Positions 41,550 to 48,731 of a stretch of DNA of 64,000 nt are shown here, piece by piece. Source of the stretch: an uncultured Phocaeicola sp. (GTDB lineage Bacteria; Bacteroidota; Bacteroidia; Bacteroidales; Bacteroidaceae); contig CAOYQO010000011.1 in assembly GCA_948566455.1 (NCBI GenBank), positions 41,966-105,965 of the forward strand, given 5' to 3'. The notes beneath the pieces were generated by a model that worked only from the letters and a program-made list of their open reading frames with translations, was not told where the DNA came from and searched no databases. The translations under genes were made by a program, and so were the position numbers. The stretch's first letter is position 1. Every line of letters starts with the position of its first letter.

Positions 41550-41800
41550 TGCATTCGTGCAGAAGTACTATTGTTTTCTTATATCAATTTGATATGCAAC
41601 AAATTACAGGCGCACAAAATCTGCACGAATTGCGCACAAATAGCGCACGAATTGTACTTTTCCGGGAAAAAGGCCGAAAAGTACGCAAACGGAAGAATTA
41701 GTGCGGGAATGTACGATTTTTGTACGGGTATAATCTATTGATATACAGGCATGTATAAATGTGTATATGTACAAAAGTACTGCCGCACGAATTTTATACT
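41550..41800. other. Candidate phage origin: repeats in a 603-bp gene-free region
   Basis: Region 41265-41867 has no gene. It holds repeated GCACGAA/GCGCACAAA words: at about 41554 (reverse), 41611, 41623, 41632, 41643 and 41784, plus the dyad GTACTTTTC-13 nt-GAAAAGTAC (41654-41684) and several GTAC words. It lies just after the primase-helicase module. Iteron-like repeats and A/T-rich flanks fit a replication origin; a regulator-binding region for the late promoter is the alternative. Confidence 0.45.
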
Positions 41801-41816
41801 ATATCCGTGCAAGGAC

Positions 41817-41847
41817 TTGGTTATATGCTCGGTATTTAGTATATTTG
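41817..41847 (+). promoter_or_regulatory. Late promoter of the head module
   Basis: TTG (41817-41819), 20-bp spacer and TATATTTG (41840-41847), 21 bp before the ATG at 41868. Confidence 0.65.
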
Positions 41848-41867
41848 TGTAAAAATCAACACTTTAA

Positions 41868-42452
41868 ATGATAAAGAAAGACCGATTTGTCTGTTGGCTG
41901 CCTTGCAAACCATATGTTAAGCAGTTCCTTTTGCATAATTTCAATACGCCTGATGATACCTGGACTGAAATCGTTAACCTGTCTTCCGACAAGGAGTTGC
42001 AGAACGATTTCCTTTCCCGGCTGTCCAAACCCGGACGCTACGAAAACAAATACCGTAACCTCTACCGTTATACGGCTAGTGTAGCGGTAGAGATACGCCG
42101 TGATGACTTCTACCGTTATGGCTGGTCGATGTCAAATACCGAAGTGGTGGCATTCGGTACCAAGATTGAACGGCGGATCAAACAGATATTGTTCCTCTAT
42201 CTTGATACGCACGTGAGTATGGGGCTTCCGCTATCAGCCGCCATCCGTAATTTCCAGACGAAGTTCGGATTTACTGAAGACACCTGGTCTTATGACACCA
42301 TCCGCAGGGAGTATAATCGACACGGATATCGGAAGACAGTGGAGAATACAACGATTTTTGATTTTATTAACCGTATTATATTGGGGAAGTTGTCCGAGTT
42401 TGGGACAATTTCCCAGCAAGGAAGATTAGCGTATGAAAGTGATAAACTATGA
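41868..42452 (+). CDS. Phage hypothetical protein at the start of the late region
   Basis: 194 aa, basic: 'MIKKDRFVCWLPCKPYVKQFLLHNF', 'RYTASVAVEIRRDDFYRYGWSMSNTEVVAF', 'FQTKFGFTEDTWSYDTIRREYNRHG'. The C-terminal part resembles a DNA-binding helical bundle, but no named family is recognised. First gene after the late promoter; overlaps the next gene by 20 bp. A late-gene regulator is possible, not shown. Confidence 0.7.
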   Translation: MIKKDRFVCWLPCKPYVKQFLLHNFNTPDDTWTEIVNLSSDKELQNDFLSRLSKPGRYENKYRNLYRYTASVAVEIRRDDFYRYGWSMSNTEVVAFGTKIERRIKQILFLYLDTHVSMGLPLSAAIRNFQTKFGFTEDTWSYDTIRREYNRHGYRKTVENTTIFDFINRIILGKLSEFGTISQQGRLAYESDKL

Positions 42453-42921
42453 TTTTGAAAATGTCGGCGGGCTGTTGCAGATAATTGCCGTTCCCCCGAC
42501 CTCGTTTTTGTGGATCCGTAAGGATTACAATGCCGGTCTGAACTACCTGGAGCTTCGCGACCGGGAGAATATTATTTCCATTCCGGTGTATGCCAATGAC
42601 ACTTATATATATAATGAGGACAAGGAAGTGAATGATGCGGGGGATTGCTGGAATGTTTCCATTGAAGGGGTGATTCCTAAACTTTCCTCAGTGAATAATC
42701 AGCTGATGGAGACGCTGGAGCGTGGCTTGTGGTATGTGCTGGCAGTGGACGGTAACGGCCAGGTCCACTGGTGCGGTCAAGAAGACGCACTTATGTTATT
42801 CGCCACGAACAAGACAAGCGGGCGTTCCGTTTCAGAACGGAACGGCACGTCTTTTACATTCACCTGCGTACAGGATGAACCCACCATTTATATATCCGGA
42901 TTGGAAGAACTGGAAGCGTAA
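42433..42921 (+). CDS. Phage hypothetical protein
   Basis: 162 aa with beta-rich composition: 'LLQIIAVPPTSFLWIRKDYNAGLNYLELRDRENIISIPVYANDTYIYNED' (parts: SFLWIRKDYNAG, IISIPVYANDTYIY), 'RGLWYVLAVDGNGQVHWCGQEDALMLFATN' (part: WYVLAVDGNGQVHWCG), 'IYISGLEELEA'. Not recognised; could be a minor head or decoration component. A terminator lies after it, so it ends the first late unit. Confidence 0.68.
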   Translation: MKVINYDFENVGGLLQIIAVPPTSFLWIRKDYNAGLNYLELRDRENIISIPVYANDTYIYNEDKEVNDAGDCWNVSIEGVIPKLSSVNNQLMETLERGLWYVLAVDGNGQVHWCGQEDALMLFATNKTSGRSVSERNGTSFTFTCVQDEPTIYISGLEELEA

Positions 42922-42944
42922 AAACAACGCTTATTCCCTGTTTG

Positions 42945-43000
42945 ACGGTGCCCTGTGTCCTTGGGTACCGTTTTTTTTGCGCTTTTCTTTGCGCAAAAAA
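42945..43000 (+). promoter_or_regulatory. Overlapping terminator and anti-terminator hairpins before the head protease
   Basis: Hairpin 1: ACGGTGCCC / GGGTACCGT (42945-42971) followed by an 8-T run, a good terminator. Hairpin 2: TTTTTTGCGC / GCGCAAAAAA (42973-43000) uses that T-run as its left arm, ending 5 bp before the ATG at 43006. Forming hairpin 2 would hide the U-tract and the start region. Confidence 0.55.
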
Positions 43001-43005
43001 GTTAT

Positions 43006-44133
43006 ATGAACGAGACAGTTATCACATTATTCGGCAGTATTGACCGGTATTGTTACAACAAAAATTATCTGAAGTACTATTTAGATAAGGCAAAAGGCCA
43101 ACCCGTCCGCCTGAAAGTCTCAAGCTTTGGCGGTGATGTGGCCGAAGCGGTCGCCATGGCAAACCTTATGGCTGAGCATGGCAATGTGACGGTGGAATTT
43201 ATCAGCTTCAATGCTTCGGCGGCTACCATACTGGCGTTCGGTGGCAAGTCCATTGAGATGCATGAGGACGGTATGTGGCTGGCGCATAAGTGCAGCCTGG
43301 GCGTGGACATTTGGGGACAGCTCAATGCCGATCAGATTGAAGGTGCCATTAAGGAGTTGCAGAACAAGAAGAAGAGCGCCGAAGCCATTGACTTAATGAT
43401 TGCGCAAAAGTACATCAACCGCAGCGGCAAGAGTCTGAAGGACGTTATCACCCTTATGGAAGAAGAACGCTGGATGCCTGCCGCTGAAGTCAAGGAATGG
43501 GGCTTCATAGACAGGATCATTCCCGGTGTGCATAAAAAGCCTCAGGTGACCAATGAAATAACCGACTGCTTTACTGCCATCGGTTTACCGTTACCGGTAC
43601 TCAATGCTTCCGAATCGGAAACGCAACCCAAAGGCAATGACAGAAACCTTGTTTCCCAAATCATTGACGGTATCAAAGGGTTGTTTCCTGCCAATAATAA
43701 ATCTGAAGACATTTCTAATTCAAATACAGTTATTTCCATGCGTAAAGAATTTACTTTCATTAATCAGATCCTCAACTGTGAAGGCATTGAGGAAAAAGAC
43801 GGTAAGACATCGCTTACCGTAGAGAACTTGCAGGCTATCAATGACGCCATCAAGGTAGCCAATGAGGCGAAAACCAAAGCTGAAAGCGATCTGACAGCCG
43901 CCAATACAGCCAGACAGACGGCCGAGAATAATCTGACGGCAGTTGTCAACGACCTCGACAGCCTGAGTGATAGCGTCAGGAATGCAGCCGACAACAAGAC
44001 TAAGGTACAGGTTATCCGTGATATCGTGGCCAAGATTCCCGGAACGGCAACCGCCAGTCATCAGGAATCGAATGAGGACAGCAAGTTTGCCGATATCGCC
44101 ACGGATCCGATCAACAGTTATGAGAATGAATAA
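43006..44133 (+). CDS. ClpP-like head maturation protease with C-terminal scaffold-like region
   Basis: 375 aa. Residues 1-190 are a phage S14/ClpP-type protease: 'LKVSSFGGDVAEAVAMANLM', the Ser nucleophile in 'FISFNASAATILAFGG' and the His in 'DGMWLAHKCS'. The remaining 185 residues are charged and helical ('DAIKVANEAKTKAESDLTAANTARQTAENNLTAV' region), like capsid scaffolds. An in-frame Met at 43738 (MRKEFTFINQIL) could give a separate 131-aa scaffold, as in lambda C/Nu3. The Met at 43006 is chosen because the longer frame from 42955 runs through the terminator. Confidence 0.85.
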   Translation: MNETVITLFGSIDRYCYNKNYLKYYLDKAKGQPVRLKVSSFGGDVAEAVAMANLMAEHGNVTVEFISFNASAATILAFGGKSIEMHEDGMWLAHKCSLGVDIWGQLNADQIEGAIKELQNKKKSAEAIDLMIAQKYINRSGKSLKDVITLMEEERWMPAAEVKEWGFIDRIIPGVHKKPQVTNEITDCFTAIGLPLPVLNASESETQPKGNDRNLVSQIIDGIKGLFPANNKSEDISNSNTVISMRKEFTFINQILNCEGIEEKDGKTSLTVENLQAINDAIKVANEAKTKAESDLTAANTARQTAENNLTAVVNDLDSLSDSVRNAADNKTKVQVIRDIVAKIPGTATASHQESNEDSKFADIATDPINSYENE

Positions 44134-44152
44134 CATCTAAACTATTCTATTT

Positions 44153-45388
44153 ATGGATTTTAAAGCACCTATTGACATTACCACGGTTCTGACCGCGGTA
44201 AAAAAACACAGAGACATCCTGAAGGCGGTCGATAAGCTCGACGCTTCGGAGGTATTGAAACATTTCACTCCGGTACCGGGCATTACCGATTCCCTTGAAT
44301 TGGGCAAGGTAGAAGGCGGAAGCATTTCAAGCAAGTACACCGGCAAGTTTGAAGCCGGCAAATATCTGGGTAAGATTGTTCCGCGTCGTCTGGTCGTTCG
44401 TCCCGTCGTGATGGAGATGTCTGATGAGCCGGAACGTTACCGTCGCACCTACATTGCTGAGGTACCCGGTACGCTCCGCAAAGAACATCCCTTCGAGCTG
44501 TGGTTGATCAACCACGGGCACGAACTGGCATCCAATGATTTGCTGTTTGCCATCTTCACAGCGAAATACAGCGCTGATAAGAACAAGACGGACATTCAGG
44601 ACTCTTTCGATGGTATCGGTACCATTGTTACCGAAGGCGAGGCAGTCGGAGATATCTCCAGTGCTGAAGGCAACGTATATGCCACCGGTGAGCTGACTCG
44701 TGCCAACATTGGCGAAAGGTTACTGGAGATGTGGCGTCACATGCCGCGTACCTTCAAGCGCAAGAAGAACATCAAGATGTTCATTTCCGATGATTTGGGC
44801 GACATGTACGATGACTGGCGCAAAGATGAAGGTACTATCGTTATCGGATTAAAAGAAGATACTTCCGATACACAACACCTGCTCGGTTCCAATAACCGTT
44901 GTGAGCTGGTACGTGTTCCGAATCTTCCCGATGGCAGCCAGTTCGTCATGCTGACCACTAAAGGGAACATTTGCTACGGCTTTGACAAGGAGAGCGATTT
45001 CAAGTCTATCAAGCCGTTCTTCTCCGGTAATCCTTATACGTTTGATGCTGCGGGCAAGTACGTGATAGGCTTCCAGTTCGTGTCGGTGCATAAATCGGAG
45101 TTCTGTGTTAATGACCGTCCGGTGGATCCTGAAGGTAGCAACCCGTTCGGATATATCGAGGTTACAATTGCACCGGATGAAGCGAAGGCCAACGGTGGCA
45201 AATGGCGCATTCAGGGTGAAGAGGCTTGGCGTGATTCCGGCACGTATGTAGCGGTTCCCGGTGGTAAGGAATATACCGTCGAGTTCCTGGAGGCCGCCGG
45301 ATATACCACTCCTGCCGTGCAGAAGAAAACTCCTGCTGCGGGTGCAGTAGAGAAAGTGACGGGTACATACGTTGTTAAGTCTGAATAA
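44153..45388 (+). CDS. Major capsid protein (HK97-like) with C-terminal decoration domain
   Basis: 411 aa, placed 19 bp after the protease/scaffold gene as usual for major capsid proteins. The first about 335 residues ('GITDSLELGKVEGGSISSKYTGKFEAGKYLGKIVPRRLVVRPVVMEMSDEPERYRRTY' region; 'MWRHMPRTFKRKKNIKMFISDD'; 'SFKSIKPFFSGNPYTFDAAGKYVIGFQFVS' region) look like an HK97 shell protein. The last about 75 residues ('EGSNPFGYIEVTIAPDEAKANGG' to 'GTYVVKSE') form a separate beta-rich domain, likely on the capsid surface. Confidence 0.82.
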   Translation: MDFKAPIDITTVLTAVKKHRDILKAVDKLDASEVLKHFTPVPGITDSLELGKVEGGSISSKYTGKFEAGKYLGKIVPRRLVVRPVVMEMSDEPERYRRTYIAEVPGTLRKEHPFELWLINHGHELASNDLLFAIFTAKYSADKNKTDIQDSFDGIGTIVTEGEAVGDISSAEGNVYATGELTRANIGERLLEMWRHMPRTFKRKKNIKMFISDDLGDMYDDWRKDEGTIVIGLKEDTSDTQHLLGSNNRCELVRVPNLPDGSQFVMLTTKGNICYGFDKESDFKSIKPFFSGNPYTFDAAGKYVIGFQFVSVHKSEFCVNDRPVDPEGSNPFGYIEVTIAPDEAKANGGKWRIQGEEAWRDSGTYVAVPGGKEYTVEFLEAAGYTTPAVQKKTPAAGAVEKVTGTYVVKSE

Positions 45389-45399
45389 ATCCTGTGACT

Positions 45400-45999
45400 A
45401 TGGCAGAAGTAGATCCTAAATTATGTATTGCCCTTGATGATATCAACGAGGCAATGGACTGCGAGAACCAGGATAATATGGGCGGTATCATACCGTCCGT
45501 TATCTTCGGTTATCATGCAGATGTGGCGACATGGCCGGACTACCCGAAAAAGACGGATGATCCGCTTTCACTGGAGGCCGCCGGTGCACTGGTCGGTGAT
45601 CTTGTTATGAAAGAAGGTTGCCGGGCCTATAAGATGGATATCACTGACGAACTGGCTGAGTTCAAGATTACGGATCAGGGAGAAACCGGTGGTGAATCGT
45701 TCCTGATGGACTTGAATATCATTTCGGCCAAGATGCGGAAAAAGATATTCGGCTTTGAGAATGCGACCAAAGGCCGCAAGATGTTCTTCATCGTGACCGA
45801 CAACAATGGCACGAATTACCTGATGGGTGACAAGCGGCGTGGTGCCATGCGTGCCTCCGGAGACGGTTCTACCACCGGGGCAAACTCTACCGCGCGTAAT
45901 CAGAATACACTTCATTATACTTTCACCGCACCGCGTAAATGTGTGTATGAAGGTGATGCGGAAGACATTCTCACTGTAAAGAACGCACCTGGAGGTTGA
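45400..45999 (+). CDS. Phage structural protein (possible major tail protein)
   Basis: 199 aa. 'CENQDNMGGIIPSVIFGYHADVATWPDYPKK', 'LVGDLVMKEGCRAYKMDITDELAEF', 'GRKMFFIVTDNNGTNYLMGDKRRGAMR' (parts). Beta-rich, high-expression codons, directly after the capsid gene and before a terminator. Size and the 'DNNGTNYLMGD' turn fit a tail-tube or head-decoration protein. A GTG two codons upstream is an alternative start. Confidence 0.65.
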   Translation: MAEVDPKLCIALDDINEAMDCENQDNMGGIIPSVIFGYHADVATWPDYPKKTDDPLSLEAAGALVGDLVMKEGCRAYKMDITDELAEFKITDQGETGGESFLMDLNIISAKMRKKIFGFENATKGRKMFFIVTDNNGTNYLMGDKRRGAMRASGDGSTTGANSTARNQNTLHYTFTAPRKCVYEGDAEDILTVKNAPGG

Positions 46000-46032
46000 T
46001 TTTTGTTTCTTCGTTTGGTTAGTTGCTTGTTT

Positions 46033-46077
46033 ATGTCCGTCTCCGGAGTTTTTCCGGAAGGCGGACATTTTGTTTTG
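46033..46077 (+). terminator. Terminator after the capsid unit
   Basis: ATGTCCG / CGGACAT outer stem with inner CCGG / CCGG pairing, followed by TTTTGTTTTG. CACCTTTG at 46104-46111 just downstream may be a -7 element for the next unit. Confidence 0.6.
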
Positions 46078-46133
46078 TCCTATCACAGCAATAAAATTCG
46101 CAACACCTTTGTATAACGTTAATATCAAGAATC

Positions 46134-47024
46134 ATGGCTGAAATTACAAATGCTTATATCGTAGCCCGCAGAGAAGGTATCGCCTGGCTGAACTCTGCTA
46201 AGAGAGAATACAATACTGGTGTGGCTATCCTTGCTAAATCAGGTTACAAGACAATCGTATCATCCAAACTGGCTAAATTAGGCGAAAAGCCGCATACCCG
46301 CGAGAAGCTGGAATACGAGATCCGGCAGATGATTAAAGTCTGGTATCATCCGGATGATCCGCGCTTTGAGGATGTGGACCTGGCGGATGATGCGGTACCG
46401 GGTAATGACGGACGTTCCGAGACGGTTCCGGAAGAAACGGCGGCGGCCATCGTTACCATTGCGGAAAAGGAACTGGCACGTGAAACGGATGAACAGCCCG
46501 CTTATCCGCCTGTCATTGCCAAAATTATCTATGATTTCCGGGATTGCTATAATGAACGTTCACGGCTGCACCGGTTACTCTCCGAACAGGGTGAGACCAA
46601 TACGGCGGCTGTATGCGCACAGCGCAAGGATATTGTTACCCGTATAGCCTCTCTCTCCAATCGTATGACATTGCTGGCTGCCATCAAACAGCAATATGAG
46701 CAGAAAAAGGAGTTGCCGACTGATGAGCAGCTGGACGAGCTTTATAAAAAAGTGGATGCTGCTGAAGAAAAGCCGGAAAAGGAAGATGAACAGACCGACA
46801 TCAGTTCCCTTTCCGTCGAAGAACTGAAGAAAGCAAAATCCAATGCCAAGAGTAAGATTACCAAGGCAAAAAACATGTTGCTATATTCTTCGGAGAGCAA
46901 GCCTAAAGACGGCAAGGAAAATCCGCTTCCAGACTGCCCCAAACGTGTGAGATACGAGAAGAAGGTCGCTGATCAGGAGGCATTGGTAGAGAAAATAGAA
47001 TATCGTTTGGCAGAACTGCAATAG
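46134..47024 (+). CDS. Phage hypothetical protein, helical
   Basis: 296 aa. N-terminus 'MAEITNAYIVARREGIAWLNSAKREYNTGVAILAKSGYK', an acidic middle ('DDPRFEDVDLADDAVPGNDG') and long coiled coils ('SSLSVEELKKAKSNAKSKITKAKNMLLY', 'YEKKVADQEALVEKIEYRLAELQ'). No family recognised. First gene of the packaging unit; 4 bp before the PLD-like gene. Confidence 0.7.
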   Translation: MAEITNAYIVARREGIAWLNSAKREYNTGVAILAKSGYKTIVSSKLAKLGEKPHTREKLEYEIRQMIKVWYHPDDPRFEDVDLADDAVPGNDGRSETVPEETAAAIVTIAEKELARETDEQPAYPPVIAKIIYDFRDCYNERSRLHRLLSEQGETNTAAVCAQRKDIVTRIASLSNRMTLLAAIKQQYEQKKELPTDEQLDELYKKVDAAEEKPEKEDEQTDISSLSVEELKKAKSNAKSKITKAKNMLLYSSESKPKDGKENPLPDCPKRVRYEKKVADQEALVEKIEYRLAELQ

Positions 47025-47027
47025 GTT

Positions 47028-47645
47028 ATGTTGGTTTGTTGCAGTGAGATTGAGAATAAGATGATGCCGGCGGATGACGCAGTAAGTCCTATGCAGGGAG
47101 ACCGATACCCGACAGGCTACATCCGCCGAACGGATGCGGCAGCCTCCGGCCATGATCTGGTTGCGGAGAAGCTGCTGCATCCGGACGCTATGGGGATGCT
47201 GGTTCCCGGTCGGGACAAGCATTTTTATTCTTCAGGAGCATTCAATCTCATTCAGCTGATTTTCTATATTCTCAAGCAGGCGGGTCCGGCACATCTGTTC
47301 CTGACAACCTATTCCATCTCTATGGATAGTATCAATGCCCTTCATCGCAAGGTTGAGACCGGTGAGTTGCTATCGGTACGGTTCCTGATCGATAACCGCG
47401 TACGCAGCATCTCACCCAAACCGTTCGATTATTTGGTGACTACATTTCCGGACTGTTACCGTTGCCTGGCACTGCATGCGAAGGTGGCGTTGCTGTATAA
47501 CGAAGACTGGAACATCACCGTAGTAGGCAGTCAGAACGCCACGCATAACCCGAAGCTGGAACGTGGAATCATCCATACCGGCAGAGATATTTTTGACTTT
47601 GACTTTAAAATGCTGAATGATGAGTTTGACGCAGGAACAACGTGA
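47028..47645 (+). CDS. PLD-like phosphodiesterase-fold protein in the packaging module
   Basis: 205 aa. After an N-terminal part ('FYSSGAFNLIQLIFYILKQAGPAHLFLTTYSIS') comes 'LALHAKVALLYNEDWNITVVGSQNATHNPKLERG', close to the PLD HxK(x4)D ... GSxN pattern: His and Lys in HAK, Ser and Asn in GSQN; the Asp position is not strict. Only one HKD-type motif is seen, so activity would need a dimer. PLD-fold nucleases include phage and restriction enzymes. It overlaps the next gene by 29 bp and precedes the terminase genes. Confidence 0.7.
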   Translation: MLVCCSEIENKMMPADDAVSPMQGDRYPTGYIRRTDAAASGHDLVAEKLLHPDAMGMLVPGRDKHFYSSGAFNLIQLIFYILKQAGPAHLFLTTYSISMDSINALHRKVETGELLSVRFLIDNRVRSISPKPFDYLVTTFPDCYRCLALHAKVALLYNEDWNITVVGSQNATHNPKLERGIIHTGRDIFDFDFKMLNDEFDAGTT

Positions 47646-47904
47646 AGAAATTGAGAAAATGGCGTACCGCCTTATCCCTCCGGGAATGATCGCAATCAAT
47701 ATCGGTGTGGATGAGACGGATTTTCTTGCAGAGCTCCGTACTCCGGGCACTGAAGTCCGGACGGCTTTTTATCGTGGGCATCTCAGCCAAATGGTTGAAG
47801 TACGGGAGGCTATCATCAAGTCCGCCATCAACGGCAGCAATCCGGCACAACAGGAACTGATCAAGTTCTTTAAATCGCAACAGCAGTATCTTGAGTATGA
47901 GTAA
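47617..47904 (+). CDS. Small helical phage protein before the terminase
   Basis: 95 aa: 'LTQEQREEIEKMAYRLIPPGMIAINIGVDETDFLAELR' then 'KSAINGSNPAQQELIKFFKSQQQYLEYE'. The C-terminal motif 'AINGSNPAQQELIKF' (compare 'A.G.PAA...L') is a helix typical of phage terminase-associated or HTH proteins. The ATG pair at 47617/47620 gives two possible starts. Overlaps both neighbours, so translationally coupled. Confidence 0.68.
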   Translation: MMSLTQEQREEIEKMAYRLIPPGMIAINIGVDETDFLAELRTPGTEVRTAFYRGHLSQMVEVREAIIKSAINGSNPAQQELIKFFKSQQQYLEYE

Positions 47905-48496
47905 CAGCTTGACAACATCCAAAAGCAAGGCCGCATTGGAGGAACAGTCATACGACCTTATACAGCAGCACATCATTGACCCGGAGAACAGCCCGTTGCC
48001 GGAGCATCTTCGGGTGCAGTGCAACCGGGTATTGCAGATAGCCCGTTTGCTGGATGATTATCCCAATGAAAGCCATATTATCAACATCATGCTGGCGAAA
48101 TATCGGATTTCACGTACACAGGTGCGTAAGGATATCGCCCTGGCAAAAGAACTGTTCAAGACACAGCACCAGTTTGACTGGGATTTTTGGTTTGCCTGGA
48201 TGATCAAGGACCAGATTCAGCTTATCCGGGACTGCAAGCTCAGGGGTGATCTGAAGAACTGGAACAACGCCAAGAAGGTGCTGCATCAGATGATTGGCGA
48301 GAAACCGGCTTCGGTTGAGGATCCGCGACGTATGGAGAAGAATGTGTTCTACATTCAGATCAACAGCATGGGGCAAACAGTAGATGTTCCGCTGAATGCA
48401 ATCCGTAATCTTTCACAGGAAGAGCAAAAAGTCCTTGTGGATTCCATGTACACGCCTATTGACGATGTGCAGGCAGAAGAAATAATGAACTCATAA
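47891..48496 (+). CDS. Probable terminase small subunit
   Basis: 201 aa. Helical N-terminus with an HTH-like stretch 'INIMLAKYRISRTQVRKDIALAKELF' (about residues 65-90) for DNA binding, then 'WDFWFAWMIKDQIQLIRDCKLRGDLKNWNNAKKVLHQMIGEKPA' (parts) and an acidic C-terminus. Position just before the large terminase gene supports the small-subunit role. The second Met at 47897 is equally possible as a start. Confidence 0.65.
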   Translation: MSMSNSLTTSKSKAALEEQSYDLIQQHIIDPENSPLPEHLRVQCNRVLQIARLLDDYPNESHIINIMLAKYRISRTQVRKDIALAKELFKTQHQFDWDFWFAWMIKDQIQLIRDCKLRGDLKNWNNAKKVLHQMIGEKPASVEDPRRMEKNVFYIQINSMGQTVDVPLNAIRNLSQEEQKVLVDSMYTPIDDVQAEEIMNS

Positions 48497-48506
48497 ATAG
48501 ATTATC

Positions 48507-48719
48507 ATGAAGAAACTGACAAACAAACGCTTAATCTCTTATTTGGTTGACCACAAGCATATCGATATGGTGTCGGTCAGCAAGACACAGATTGTTTGTA
48601 CCGTATCCGCCAAGTTCAAGCCGGATGAAGTGAAAAAACTATTAGACGATACAGGGCAGCCGATGCCCCGTATGACTTCTTCCGAAGGTGTGAATTACAT
48701 TGTTTTCCCACGTTATTGA
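48507..48719 (+). CDS. Small phage protein between terminase genes
   Basis: 70 aa: 'KRLISYLVDHKHIDMVSVSKTQIVCTVSAKFKPDEVKKLLDDTGQPMPRMTSSEG' (parts: YLVDHKHIDMVSV, FKPDEVKKLLDDTGQPMP). No family recognised. It lies 10 bp after the small and 12 bp before the large terminase gene. Confidence 0.65.
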   Translation: MKKLTNKRLISYLVDHKHIDMVSVSKTQIVCTVSAKFKPDEVKKLLDDTGQPMPRMTSSEGVNYIVFPRY

Positions 48720-48731
48720 TACGGCAGGACA

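Noticed and set aside
41265..41867. CRISPR-like interpretation of the GCAC repeats
   Set aside because: Repeats are only 7-11 bp, variable and on both strands, unlike CRISPR repeats.
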